A stretch of 64,000 nt of DNA. It comes from Cheilinus undulatus. Lineage: Eukaryota; Chordata; Actinopteri; Labriformes; Labridae. Below, one piece after another: positions 46,758 through 58,628 of this stretch. The stretch spans positions 24,658,329 to 24,722,328 of the forward strand of contig NC_054877.1 in the NCBI RefSeq assembly GCF_018320785.1, written 5' to 3'. The notes under the pieces are model-generated. The model was not told the DNA's origin. It saw only the letters and a list, made by a program, of their open reading frames with translations, and ran no database searches. The position numbers and the translations under genes are program-made. Within the stretch, counting starts at the first letter, position 1. Each line of letters starts with the position of its first letter.

Positions 46758-48781
46758 TCTACCTCATTATATGAAACCACTATAGTGATGGACTTCTAAT
46801 TTACAGTTATTTAGCATGATGTACAGACTAAACTAAAAATATACGTACAAAAAAAGAGTAGCCACTTTTCGATAGATATTTTAATGTGAAAATTCTAAAT
46901 ACTGTACCTTTAATAAAGACATTAAATAAATTAGAGACATGATATGATACATGAAAGAGAGTAATACTCGGTGCATAGGTACCTGTGTAATCAGGATAGA
47001 TTTGAAATGTTTAAAAGAAATAGAAAACATTAAAACTGGATTGATTTTCCAGTAAAATTACAACATTTTACATCTGTGAGTTGCAGCGATGCAATGAAAC
47101 CTAAAAATGCAAAAAACCCTTTCAAATTTGGAAAACTCGATTTGATGAGAAAAACATATATTACTCTACTTTCTCTCTGATCAGTTACTTGAACTTAAAA
47201 ACTTTCCATCTATATGACTGAAAATTATTATTTATATTTCTTAAGAAAAATACAGTCAATCCTATTTCAATCTATTACAAGAGAAGTCTACAAAAGAATT
47301 ATACTCAAGAATTTTACTCATAAACCAGTCTCATGTGTTTATAGAATTTGGAAAAATTATAAAATAAAAATCATGATATCATTGTTTTTTAGGCCCAGTA
47401 TCATGATACATATCTTTGTAGATATTAGATGAAAAAAATTACAAGCAAATCTTTTTTTGTAACACTGACTTATAGTTCTGTACAGTTTCACACATCCAGA
47501 TCAGTTCACACACTGTTTAAAATCAGAGCCCCTTTTTGTGTACAATAGCCAACAGCTGCAGAGGATAGCTGTTGACGTAATTCATGTCATCAAAGTGAAA
47601 CTAAAAGTCAAAAAATGATCAATTTAAGGCTGTACCTACCAGTCCATGTGAATCAAGCAGGATCTTTTTCTTTTCTTTATTGCATGTGATCCTGGGCGTG
47701 CATCCAGAGACATCGTTTCACTGTTCAGGCTAAAAACAGGATGAGAGAGACAATGGGTCATTTCTCTTCAAAACCTTTCACCACCAAGTACAGGCCGAAG
47801 GCTCAGGAGACCAGCATCCTGTGAAGCCCCATTGTTCCCAGGCCTGTCTGACTGCTTTGCCATGACCACTGATTGGTTATTTCATTCAAGACAACCACTA
47901 CGGCCATGCCATTCATTCACCCGGATATTTACACTGACGTAGTTGCTGATCCTCAAAACCCTGTGTTTTTCCAGATGAAACCAGTTGGTAGTGCAGAAGG
48001 GCTTGTGCACATAAAATGAGAGACTACCAGCTTTCCACAGTAATCCAAACTTTTTTCTCAAGACTCAGTCAACCTCCAGAGCTTCTTCTTATGTCTTACC
48101 AGTCACTCTGCCATAAACTTTATTCTGACTCAAGATTTAAGATTTATTTGTTTCTTCTTGTTATTTGAAAGGGGGTTTCAAGACCAGATAAATGTGTGAC
48201 AGGCTTTCATAAAAAAAATCATATCACGATTTTTAGGGCCAGATTACGATCTCAATTTTAACATGATTTTTTCATTCCATTTTTAAGACAAATTTGTAAG
48301 TTAATAACCAGAAAAAAAAATCCTCAGTATAATTTTTAAAATACTGTGTCAACAAGTCAGGTCTGTCTTAAAATCATCTTTTTTTTGTTTCTGTGATATT
48401 TTCATTAGGGACATGCAAGGACTTGCTGGACTCCTGATATCAAGAGGTACATCAATTTGTTTATGTAGTAATGAGTATGGAGTGTGCTCAATGCCAGACC
48501 TGAAACAGCAATATTTGGATAAAAAACTAGGCCAGTTTTGATGCTGAGCTCATGTTTACAGCAGCACTTAAGTCTAAAAGTCAACTTCTACGTTCAGCTG
48601 TCTAGCAGTATGATTGAGATTTTCAGTGTATCGTAACTCGTGGTTTTTATCTCAAATCCAATAATTCTCAGCAGCAAAGCAAACAATGTTTTGACCTGAA
48701 TTAAGCAGTTTGACATATAAAAGACCTTAACTCATTTGGACTTTAAACCCGAGTCTCCTCTCTACAATTCATACAGATACA

Positions 48782-51180
48782 GATAAAAACAAAATTATTA
48801 GCCCCCAAATGGTGTTGAACAGAGAAAGAATTTTTTTACACAACTTTTCCAAACATTCTAGTTTTATTTTATCTAATTTTTATGTTGAATTCCTTTATTT
48901 TCTTTGCATATAAAAACAAAATTATTTCACCCCCCCCAAAAATCTACCAGGGTCAAAATGATCAGCCCCCTTTAGAGCCGCCTTTTGTTGGGCCAAAGCA
49001 TGAACTATTGTTACAATGATATGCTTTGACTATTTTTTGTTTTTTTTTATAATTAAAATTTTATTTGCTTTTATGTCAATGAACAAAAACAAAGAATAAA
49101 CAAAAAGAAATCTATAATTACAAACTTAAACAAAACAGGCAGGAAGCATGACTGACATTGATAAAGATAGAGTACATTTGATACAATAATGCAGGAGCTG
49201 AACCATTATACTAATGTGCTTATACAGTCCATCCTTTCCTTGACCAGATCAGGTTCTTACTTCCAGAATATGCCGGCTAAAATCGGCCCACTGCTCCTTA
49301 GATAAATCATCCTTCTTGTTTAGTTTTCCAAGCATCTTTTCACATGCAACTATTGCCATAATATCTTCTTTCCACATCTTCAGTGTCAAAATTTTTGGCT
49401 CCTTCGAGAACCGCAGGATTAATCAAACACGTTATCATCCAGTCATCAATACTCTAAATGCATTCTTGCTTAAGTGAGGTACAACTGTTTTGTCTCCGAG
49501 GAGACATGACTGTGGCAATCTAGGCAAACGACATTTTAACCAATCTTCCATAAGATCCAAAACACATTTCCATAATGTCCCATAACACGTGAATATAAGT
49601 ACCACATTCTGTTTTATACTTCCAACACAAACCATCTTTATTTAATCCCATATTGTGTAATCTTGTAGGAGTGTAATAGTATCTGTTAAGGATCTTATAT
49701 TGTATAAATTTTCCCCTGGCTTCTTTAATACATTTCCCATTATTGGAGAGAATCCTGTCCCATGTTTCATCATCTACTGTATATCCTAGATCTTTCTCCC
49801 AAAACCCCTTGAGATTTCTTGTTTTGTTGTTGCTTAACCATGGGCATATTTCATACCATTTGACGCTTTAACCGAAATTACTGGAAGGTGAAAATATTGT
49901 TCAATTATATTTTTCTCCTGAGGAAAATGAAATGTTCCTTCCATACAGTGTCTTATTTGTAAATACTTCCAAAAATATCCACGACCTTCCAAATTAAATT
50001 TCTCCCTCATCCTGTTATAAGACAGAAAATTACCATTCTCAAACAAATCTGTAAGTGTTCTGATATCATGTCTTAGCCAATGGGCTTAATAAACTGTTTG
50101 CTTGCCTATTTTTACTTTAGGGTTAAACCATAAAGATGCATACTTCTGATTATTTGGAGAGATTTTACACATTTTATGAACCTCCAGCCATACCTTCCTA
50201 GAGTGAAGCAAGATAGGATTTATCCTGACATTTTTATCTTTCTTTAATATTTGTGATAATACCTCGATAGGTTTGAAAGGGGAGGTAAGCTCCTGTTCTA
50301 TTAAGACCCAATCTAAGTCATCACTTCCATCCATCCAGTGTCTTGATATTTTAACCATTTCAAATGAAATGCTGTAGTATTATATATTTGGAAGTGAAAG
50401 GCCTCCAACTGTCTTGGGTTGACAGAGTTTGTCTAGATTAATTCTAGGTTTTCTTCCCTCCCAAAGAAAATGTTTTATCATGTTGTTGTACCTTTGTAGT
50501 AATTGGTCAGGTATATCCATAGGTATCATTCCAGTTAGCTAATTTATCTGTGGAACAATGACCATCTTAATTATATTAACTTTTCCCCATAAACGTAACC
50601 TAGTCCAGTTTTCAAGATTAACTTTGATCTTTTTTAGTAGTGTTTCATGTTGGAGGTCATAATTTCTCCTATCTCTGGATTCAGTTCTATTTCTAAATAT
50701 TTCATACCTTTAGGAAACCACTTAAAATTGAAACTAGAGAGAGAGTTAGGGGTGCAAGTTTGAGAAACAGGCATAGCCTCAGATTTGTGCCAGTTAATTA
50801 TATAACCAGACACCTTGATGCTTTGACTTTTTAATGCTTAAAGCTTGTAAAATCATGTTAAAACTGAGGGTTCTCTTCCAAATTACTCACAGCGTAAAAA
50901 CTTCAGTAAGGTTTTGAGCTGTGTCAAGAAATGGAGTGAGAAGTGATATCAAGAAATTCAATGAGAGACACACAGAACAAGTCTGGCAGAGGATGGACAA
51001 GAAAGATTTCAAAGACTCTGTAAGGAAAACTAGTGAGAGATGTGTCTAAAGATCCAAGAACAACTGCCAAGACATGAAGGACTTAGCGAAGTCAGGAACT
51101 GTAGTCTCAAAGAAGACCATCACAAGATCTCTGCACAGGAATAGACAGGGAGGTTACAAACCAAGAAAAACTCCACTTCT
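48782..51180 (+). mobile_element. Tc1-like transposon split by an L1 insertion
   Basis: The left part (48782-49033) carries the terminal motif AAAATTATTAGCCCCC. The right part (50818-51180) resumes with TTAAAGCTTGTAAAATCATG-type sequence and encodes a decayed transposase N-terminus (VRDVSKDPRTTAK-like, then GTVVSKKTITRSLHRNRQGG near 51101 and KPRKTPL). The DDE part and right terminus are absent after about 51180. Between the halves lies a complete 3' L1 fragment with duplicated target bases. Confidence 0.8.
49034..50817 (-). mobile_element. L1-like LINE, 3' part of ORF2, inside a Tc1 element
   Basis: The minus strand encodes a broken C-terminal portion of L1-type ORF2: DWVLIEQELTSPFKPIEVLS, then KVWLEVHKMCKISPNNQKYA, NLEGRGYFWKYLQIRHCMEG and DLMEDWLKCRLPRLPQSCLL, in that order. 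Several frameshifts and stops interrupt it. The 3' end lies at the low coordinate with an A-rich tail (TTTTTTGTTTTTTTTATAAT on the plus strand). ATGCTTTGACT occurs at 49023-49033 and 50818-50828, a perfect 11-bp target duplication typical of target-primed insertion. The element is 5' truncated. Confidence 0.85.
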
Positions 51181-52047
51181 AGCCTGGCTATGCTTTGCTG
51201 CTCCCTCTGCAAGCTGCTTTTAGCAACCCTCCTCCACCCCAGCTCCTTCTTTATGCCATATGTGCTTTAATCAATGTCATTCTGTAGTCATTGGTGCCTG
51301 CTCTGCCCTGGGTTTATTGCTGCTGCTTGTCCTGCCCCAGGCTTTCCTTGTAGGCACAGAGCAGAGATGTATTCTGTTCCTGCTTGATACTTTCCACATA
51401 GGCTTGTGGAAGGGCAGGGGGATCCCAGAACAGCCACACTGCCAAATAGAAATAACAACAATAAACGTAATTTAATAACTGCTGAGAAATGGATAACCCC
51501 AATTTATGAGTATTTCTTGACAAAGTGGTTCTGACTGAAATGGCTGTTAAAGAAAATAAAGCCTTGCAGACTTCGACCAATTTGAAATTTCTTTAATGGA
51601 TTTGTCAAAAGTCCGTTCATCACTAATCCCTACATTTATTCATTAAATCATAAAAATATTCACTAAATCTCCATCACACTTGATCCATCTCAGCAATTTG
51701 TTCTTAAAGAGTGCCACATGGTTCTAATCTTGGACCATCCTATTTTTCAGAGGAAAATAACCGAGGAGTCAATGACCTGCTTGCTGTTACGATAAAGATG
51801 CTCTGGACTCCTTTGTAGTTTTGGCAAACCTTTAAACAGTTCAGTGTAGATAAGTAAGAGCTACACCCATATGTAGCTATCTTATCAGCATGGCACTAGC
51901 ATGGGCTCTAATGACAGCTGCCGAGTGCAGTAAACCCACTAAAGGAATCCTGCGTGTGATGTTATACAAGTCATGCATGAGGGTATATCTGTCTTTGGGT
52001 GGAAAATTAACCTTAAATCAGTTTTTCATTGAATGAGTATACACATA
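51181..52047. other. Non-coding DNA between two Tc1 elements
   Basis: A G+C-richer part at about 51181-51440 has a CTCCTCCACCCCAGCTCC run echoed near 54195 (CACCACCCCAGCCTCCTCC), perhaps an unnamed repeat. No gene is supported. Confidence 0.35.
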
Positions 52048-53525
52048 CAGTGCCGTGAAAAAAGTATTTGCTCTCTTTCTGATTCCTGAGTTTTTTGCAT
52101 ATTTATCAAACTTAAATGTTTCAGATCATCAAACCAATTTTTGGATTTCACAAAGACAACCCAAGTAAATAGAAAATGCAGTGTCTGGATGATTATTTAA
52201 TTTCTTAAGGGGGGAATAAACCCAAACCTTTCTGGCCCTGTGTGAAAAAGTAATTCCCCCCTGAACCTAATAACTGGTTGTGCCACCCTTGGCAGCAATA
52301 ACTGAAATCAAGTTTTCGCGATAACTGGTGGTGAGTCTTTCACATTGCTGTGGAGGAATTTTGGCCCACTCTTCTTTGCAAAATTGATGTAATTCAGCCA
52401 TATTGGGGGGTTTTCCAGCATGAACTGCCTGTTTAAGGTCACACCACAGCATCTCAATTGGATTCAAGTCCGAACCCTGACTGGGCCACTCCAAAACCTT
52501 CATTTTGTTTTTCTTGAGCCATTCAGAGGTGGACTTGCTGGGATATTTGGGGTTGTTGTCCTGCTGCATAACCCAGGAGCGCTTGAGCTTGAGGGCATGA
52601 ATTGATGGCCAGATGTTCGCCTTCAGGATTTTCTGGTAGACAGCAGAATTCATTGTTCCATCAATCACAGGAAGTGGTCCAGGTCCTGAAGCAGCAAAGC
52701 AGTCCCAGACCATCACACTGCCACCACCATGTTTGACTGTTGGCGGGATGATCTTTTATCAACTGCTGTGTTAGTTTTACTCCAGATGTAACAGGCCACA
52801 CACCTTCCAAAAAGTTCAACTTTTGTCTCATCAGTCCACAGAATATTTCTCCAAAAGCCTTGGGGATCATCAGGATGTTTCTTGGCAAATGTGAGATGAG
52901 CATTTGTGTTCTTTTTTGTCAGCAGTGGTTTTGGCCTTGGAACTCTCCCATGATGCCATTTTTGCCCAGTGTCTTTCTTATGGTTGAGTCATGAACTCTG
53001 ACCTTTCTCCATTTGTGTATAATGGCTCTGACTGTGGTTTGCTGGAGTCCCAAAGCCTTGGAAATGGCTTTGTAATCTTTTCCAGAGTGATAGATTTCAA
53101 TCACCTTGTTTCTCAACTCTTCTTGAATTTCTTTCCCATGACGCATTTCTTTCTGAGATCTTGTAGCCTACTTCACTTTGTCCGACAGCTTCTGTTTAAG
53201 TGATTTCTTAATTCAACAAACCTGGTGGTAATTAGGCCTGAGTGTGGCCAGTGAAATTGAGCTCAGCTCTCCAAAAACTGTGGTGAATCACAGTTAACTC
53301 ATGATTTAACAAGGGGGGATTACTTTATCACACAGGGTCAGATAGGTTTGGATGTTTTTCCCCCTTAAGAAATTAAATAATCATTCAAACACTGCATTTT
53401 GTATTTATTTGGGTTGTCTTTGTGAAATATAAAAAATTGGTTTGATGATCCGAAACATTTAAGTGTGATAAATATGCAAAAACATCAGGAATCAGAAAGG
53501 GGGCAAATACTTTATCACAGCACTG
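52048..53525 (-). mobile_element. Tc1-like transposon, CAGTGCCGTGAAAAAG family, copy 2
   Basis: The ends CAGTGCCGTGAAAAAAGTAT (after TA at 52046-52047) and AAATACTTTATCACAGCACTG (53505-53525, before TA at 53526-53527) are intact. The minus strand encodes the helix-turn-helix part (MRHGKEIQEELRNKVIEIYH, then GLQQTTVRAIIHKWRK) and a 149-residue open core from 52716 to 52267. The core contains WVMQQDNNPKYPSKSTSEW (second Asp) and GSDLNPIEMLWCDLK (catalytic Glu). About 100 bases of the linker between the DNA-binding part and VRVHDSTIRKTLG are missing. The first acidic motif WTDETKVEL-like region is out of frame with the core. It is inverted relative to the copy at 35743. Confidence 0.88.
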
Positions 53526-56500
53526 TAGAACTTTCAAATAGTCTTGTATAATTATTAGCAGTGATTATTTGATCCTAAATTTGATCCACAATTTTATGAA
53601 GGGTAGGCTTAGCTGCTCCTAAAATCTTGGAATCATGACATTTCCCCTTTTAAATCAGGACCAGATCTTCGTTTAGAAAAAAGTGTTCCACAAGCCCTAA
53701 ATAGAGCTCCTTTAAGGTGAACAACTATTAGGAACAGTGAGTAGGACTTCTCTTTGGAGGCTTAAGCACTTTTCAAATAGAGAAGAAAATACTGACACTG
53801 AAGAATATCCATATTTAACAACACCAACAAAAAACATATGCAGACATTTTGGTCCATTTTAGACTTTCTGTGGTGCAAAGTGAGGCATGCATGATGAGTG
53901 TGGTTCACTCCACGGGTGCATCTGATCACTGATTACATACACTAGTACATTTTAAATGTATGTCATCTTCTGACTTATTTTATTCTTCTGTCTTTTGCAC
54001 AAACAAAAAATTAAAACAATGAATCATTCTGCTATGAAACCCCAAATTGTGTCTGAATGGAACTTGTTAGTTCATGCAGGACACCCAGACGTGAACAGCT
54101 AATGGCCAGCTGATCCCAGTTATTGGCTCCCAGCTCCCTGCATGCAATAATGTTGATGCACCCTGCTGCTGCTACTGGAAAAGCTTACCTCCACCACCCC
54201 AGCCTCCTCCTTCTTAGCATAAAGCTTTTTGCATCCTCGTATTCAGATTCATGCTACTATGGATGAATTGCTTTTGAGCTAATTTCATTGTATCTAAAAT
54301 ATATGGTCAAATGTATTTATCACTATGGGGATTTCTGGCGATGTGCTCCCTGAGAAGTCAAAGCAAGCTGCTTGACTAACCAAGGGAGCATCTTTTAAGG
54401 AGAGCCTTCTATGCCAGGTAAAACTGTATATCCATCCTGCAATAAAAGGGTTAAATGTGTGACTAGTGTTCCTGAATGAAATATACTGTCAAAAAATCAT
54501 TATACTTTGCAGTCATAACTATATTCCATGTGGTATTTTGAGAGTGGTCATTAAATCTCAGTTTATGTAACAATGTCATTTAGCAGAGTAAGTACAACAC
54601 AAGCAAGATCTAGAGAAGACGAAACAACATTAGTGAGTACCACAAAGTGCTTCAAGTCCTTTTGAATGCAAGTGCTGCCATGCAGTGTTAACGGCAATAT
54701 CAACTTTAACCATCTTCCCACTAAATGGGGACTTCTGAAAGAGTTATCAGTTATCAGATATCAATCTTTGTTGCAGGATGTGGAAGCATTTTGCTACCAA
54801 CAGTGCTCATGTTGGCCTGGCTAGAGTTAATATTGTACCACAACGATCAACCCTGGATTCTTTTTGTTTGCACAAAGTTCATCTTAGGACATCTGCGACA
54901 CACAAAACAAATAAGCAAATCCAGTGCATTTCGTGCCCTAAATCTTTTGTCAGATCTTTGAAACGACATCTAGTGAGGTCTGTGTAAACGAACCCATATG
55001 GCATAGATTAGTGCCAGATGTGTGTCTGCTATGTTTGTTTCACGTGTGTAGAAGATTAGTAAATCCAGTTTCAAGACACATGAAAGCAGCAGCCGCAGCA
55101 ACCAAACATAGTGGCAGTGTAGGCTGAAAGACTATCTCTAAAATGTAAGATTTTCAGGTTAATCTGGTAAGATTTTATGAAAGTTATGTTCTTAAAATTG
55201 TTTCTCAGTTGTTTGTTGAGTAAGTCATACAATTACCATTTCATTAACATCAGTATTTTTTTAGTTTAATGAAGAAATGTGAAATTTTAAAAAGTCTGAT
55301 GAACTCAATCTGTATAACTGATTTATGTGCAGTAATATTTAAATTACAAATCAATATTTCTCTTTTTAAAATATAGTTTATTCTTGACTTTCACTGAAAA
55401 ACCACCAATGTAGAATTGAACTATTGTGTGGTGTGCTGTGATGCAACAGTAATAACCTCATTAACCCACTCCATTCTTATGAGAAATACTGTAATGTTTT
55501 GTCAAATGAATTATTTTTAAAAAGTTAATTACACACCCACAACAGTAAAAGGTAGTAGGCCACTTGTAGTTTTAATCAGGCAGTTAACCGTACAGCTTTA
55601 CAATGCAGGGACTGTTTTTCAAAACAGTGGTGCTTAGTATCATAAAATAACATCTAACAAGGTTTATAAATACATTTACATGCCAAAAATACAATCAGAG
55701 TTCAATCACTCCAAACTTAAGATTACTGTAGCTGTTGTAATATAATACTGAATCATCAGCTCAGGAGATAATGAGTAAGCAGTATCTGACAGATACTGCT
55801 ATCTGTTATGTTGTGTAGCAATAACTAATTTATTGTTGCAGCTAAGCAAACCTTCAATTGCTCTGGCATAGTTTTAGCAAGTGGGCAATTACACTGTAAA
55901 ACAGTGAAGCTCAGAGACTGCAGTTCTGAGAAGTTACAAGCAGAAAAGAAGAGCCTGTATAAAACTTTACCATTAACTTGCTGTGAAACCAGTACAGTTA
56001 CATTTCATTAATGCATGACCTATCTTGATCAACAGGTTGAGCATTACATGGGACACGGAGGTGATTAAAGATATCACTTACTCCTTCTGGCATTCGGGTT
56101 ACACAAACAAATCTGTGTTCAGTTCTACAAAATATCAAATCAGACTGCCTTACAATCATTACTGTCCAACAGCGTGCATAAAAAATACCATCAAAGCAAC
56201 AGCACCTTTCTTAAAGTTTAAAAGCATTTTTTCTTCAAATACATTCAATTATTTCATCATTATTAATGAGAGCATATGAGAAAAGTGTAGAACTTCAAAC
56301 GGTAAAACAAAGTGCATTAATCTCATAGTACTGAATCTATAAACAAATGCAGCCAAGCACGATTTTTAGATTTGACTTGTTTCTTTTTAGTAATGTTACA
56401 ATCACATTAAACTCAATGCACACAGGCCACTGTGGAAGTTAATTCAACTATTTTCAAAGTGCAAGATAAGAGTGAATAGCCATGAAACATGATTATCAGA

Positions 56501-56550
56501 TTAAAGCCAACAGACATGATTAAAGTTTTAGAGCCATAACAATGATTGTT
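53526..56550. other. Intergenic DNA and downstream flank of CYP8B1
   Basis: No gene is supported. The part next to 56550 should be the CYP8B1 3' UTR on the minus strand. I found no convincing minus-strand AATAAA within 500 bases. A zinc-finger-like remnant lies at 54778-55100. Confidence 0.45.
54778..55100 (+). pseudogene. Possible zinc-finger-like coding remnant
   Basis: The plus strand reads CISCPKSFVRSLKRHLVRS near 54928 and, in another frame, CLLCLFHVC followed by VSRHMKA near 55075. The CxxC...RH pattern twice in tandem is reminiscent of degenerate C2H2-type fingers found in some fish transposon-related proteins. The frames are broken and the resemblance is weak, so it may be chance. 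Confidence 0.2.
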
Positions 56551-58086
56551 TTAATATCTGAGTCTGTATCGAAACTGAACATCTCTGTCAGGCTGCATCG
56601 ATCCAAAACCCCAGCGCCTGAAGTCGATTCCTGGTATCGTCTCATCCGGGTTCTTCAGCTCAAAATCAAAGTAGACCAACATGAGGAAAACAAACTGTTT
56701 CAACTCGTTGGTGGCAAAGAAACGCCCAGGGCACATGGAGACCCCAGCACCCCAGGGCATGGTGTAGTACTTCACCTTCTTCCCTCCTTTGTAGAAATCT
56801 GTTTTCCTTGATCCATCTGGATTCAGAAAGCGGTTGTACTTGAATGACTGTGGGTCTGGGTGGATCTCAGGGTCAATCTGAACAGCGATGTAAGGAAACA
56901 GAGCAACTCTGTCCCCCTTGCGTATAGAATATTCACGCCCATCGGCCATCTTGATGGTCATATCCTGGAGCACTGCTCTGGTAAGAAGGGGTGCAGCAGT
57001 GAGTCGTAGGGTTTCTTCCACAGTGCTGTCTAAGACTGGTGTTTTCATCAGCATCTCACGTGTCAGGTCAAGCAAAGGGCCACCACGTTTGACTTCCTGC
57101 CCAGACTCCCTCACGACCTTGTCGACCTCTTCCTTCACTGCTGCCATGGCTTCTGGGTGCTTCATGAGGAAGAGGAGCAGCCAGAAGGCAGACGGCCCGG
57201 TGTTTCCCTGAGAGGCCCACAGGAGCACAAACATGTACCTGTCGATCATAGACTCACTCTCTCCCAGCTCTTCTTTGGCCTGCTGCATGTCCCACACCCA
57301 ACGACTGATGTTGTCCTTTATCTTCATTTTCTGCACCGACAGAGTGTTCCAGAAGTATCCCAGAAGCCTCTTTACCTCCATCCTTCCCCTGGGTGTAAGG
57401 ACCCCGTAAGCCAGGTTGGGAAACAGCTGGTCATATTTACGGAACTCATAGAATAGGGCCTCTGATTCAGCTCTGTCTTTCTCTTTGGCTTTTTCTTCAC
57501 TCCCCTCTGACTTGTGTGGCCAGTTACCATAGAGGGACAAGTAGCCAGCCCTGAAAACAACATTGTAGCTGTACATAAACAGTCCCTCTTCCACCCAGGT
57601 CTTTTGGTCAGCAGCTGATCCCATGGTGTTCAACATCAGGTTCTGCAGATTACTCATCATAGCCTGTGTCATCACCTCTAGGCCGTCCCCTTTCAGATGC
57701 TTGTTGCTGGAATTCTGGAGAATGTTGTGGTCGGATCTATCGGCTTTGTAACCAAACACTCTGTGCACCAGATGCACGGCGAACTCATTGAAGTCCAGCT
57801 TTTCTCGGCTTTCCTTCACAAGCGCCCCAAACGACAGAGGGTCCTGAAAGAATGTGATGTAAAACCCTCCCAGCTGCACTGTGAAAACATCGCCATGCTT
57901 TTGCATCATCCTCTCTAGGAACTTTAATGTGTTCCTGCGAAACTCCAAGACATGACCCAGCCAAGGGATGAGCCCCTTGTCCAGAGGAGGCTCTCTTGGT
58001 CTTCGTTGTCGAAACACTCCGAGGAGGTAGAGCCCTCCAATCAAAGCTGAGAGAAAGGCCAGAAGGATTGGCAGCAGCAGCCCCAT
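56551..58086 (-). CDS. cyp8b1: CYP8B1, sterol 12-alpha-hydroxylase (cytochrome P450)
   Basis: A single exon encodes 511 residues from the ATG at 58086. An in-frame extension of eight codons upstream has no ATG. CYP8B1 adds the 12-alpha hydroxyl to 7-alpha-hydroxy-4-cholesten-3-one in the endoplasmic reticulum, steering bile-acid or bile-alcohol synthesis toward cholic-type products. An N-terminal membrane anchor (GLLLPILLAFLSALIGGLYLL) precedes a Pro/Arg-rich hinge. The I helix reads ASQGNTGP (about 291-298). The ExxR is Glu358/Arg361 in EETLRL. The haem loop is WGAGVSMCPGRFF with Cys452. The ending RRWGFGSMQPDRDVQFRYRL is diagnostic of CYP8B1 (human WGFGTMQPSHDVRFRYRL). Lack of introns is a known trait of CYP8B1 and argues against prostacyclin synthase (CYP8A1), which has many introns. 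Human length is 501. No frame damage is seen. A 5'-truncated LINE sits 134 bases upstream. Confidence 0.95.
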   Translation of the reverse strand: MGLLLPILLAFLSALIGGLYLLGVFRQRRPREPPLDKGLIPWLGHVLEFRRNTLKFLERMMQKHGDVFTVQLGGFYITFFQDPLSFGALVKESREKLDFNEFAVHLVHRVFGYKADRSDHNILQNSSNKHLKGDGLEVMTQAMMSNLQNLMLNTMGSAADQKTWVEEGLFMYSYNVVFRAGYLSLYGNWPHKSEGSEEKAKEKDRAESEALFYEFRKYDQLFPNLAYGVLTPRGRMEVKRLLGYFWNTLSVQKMKIKDNISRWVWDMQQAKEELGESESMIDRYMFVLLWASQGNTGPSAFWLLLFLMKHPEAMAAVKEEVDKVVRESGQEVKRGGPLLDLTREMLMKTPVLDSTVEETLRLTAAPLLTRAVLQDMTIKMADGREYSIRKGDRVALFPYIAVQIDPEIHPDPQSFKYNRFLNPDGSRKTDFYKGGKKVKYYTMPWGAGVSMCPGRFFATNELKQFVFLMLVYFDFELKNPDETIPGIDFRRWGFGSMQPDRDVQFRYRLRY

Positions 58087-58219
58087 GTCTGATTTCTCTG
58101 CGAGCAACACAGGGGTTTGGAGTCAGGGTCCAAATGCAGCGTGATAAAAAGAGTTTTGCTCCTCCCTTTTCTTCCTGCCTATGGTATTCCAGGAACTACT
58201 CAACCCTCTTCCACTAAAA

Positions 58220-58616
58220 TAGAAATAGAAAGTGAGTCCCATTTTATTTTGCATTGTACCAAATATGATGACTTCAGAGAAGTATTGCTTCATGAAATGA
58301 TTTGCCAAAATCCTGAAATTCAGCAGTTGACTGATGAGCAAAAATTGGAATTGCTTTTTAAGTTTGATGTGTTTAAGCTTGCTAATTTTGTCTCAAAAGC
58401 CTGGAAAAAAAAGACAAGATACTTTATCTAACTAATTAATTAATTTTTAGTTTGTCTTCATCTTCCTTTCTGTTCTATAATGATGAGAGAACTACCATGC
58501 ACTCTGATCCTGGTTTTGTTTGAATTCTTGGTGTCATGTAAGCCCATGTGGGCTGGGCACATGATTGTATGTATGACATAATAATAAATTCAAAACTTCA
58601 AACTTCAAACTTCAAA
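58220..58616 (+). mobile_element. 5'-truncated LINE fragment upstream of CYP8B1
   Basis: The plus strand encodes a reverse-transcriptase C-terminal tail: ESESHFILHCTKYDDFREVL, then DEQKLELLFKFDVFKLANFV and KAWKKKTRYF, including the zinc-knuckle-like H...HC pattern of several LINE clades. It ends in a repeated tail of AACTTCA units (58592-58616). CTTCCACTAAAA (58208-58219) and CTTCCACTTAAA (58617-58628) flank it, matching 11 of 12 as a target duplication. The clade is not assigned. Confidence 0.8.
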
Positions 58617-58628
58617 CTTCCACTTAAA

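Larger units (their letters stand above)
40206..48781. other. Intergenic DNA without a supported gene
   Basis: This is 8.6 kb of AT-rich DNA with no recognisable exon. It contains three perfect hairpins (40828, 42951, 43415), one imperfect hairpin (46676) and a CTCF-like motif (45303). The stretch around 44770-44990 is repeat-free and of mixed composition, possibly conserved non-coding DNA. Short ORFs at 40334-40621 and 41797-42207 show no protein family features. Confidence 0.45.

Noticed and set aside
58087-58110. Extended N-terminus for CYP8B1
   Set aside because: The extra eight codons lack an ATG. The Met at 58086 gives the usual hydrophobic anchor start.
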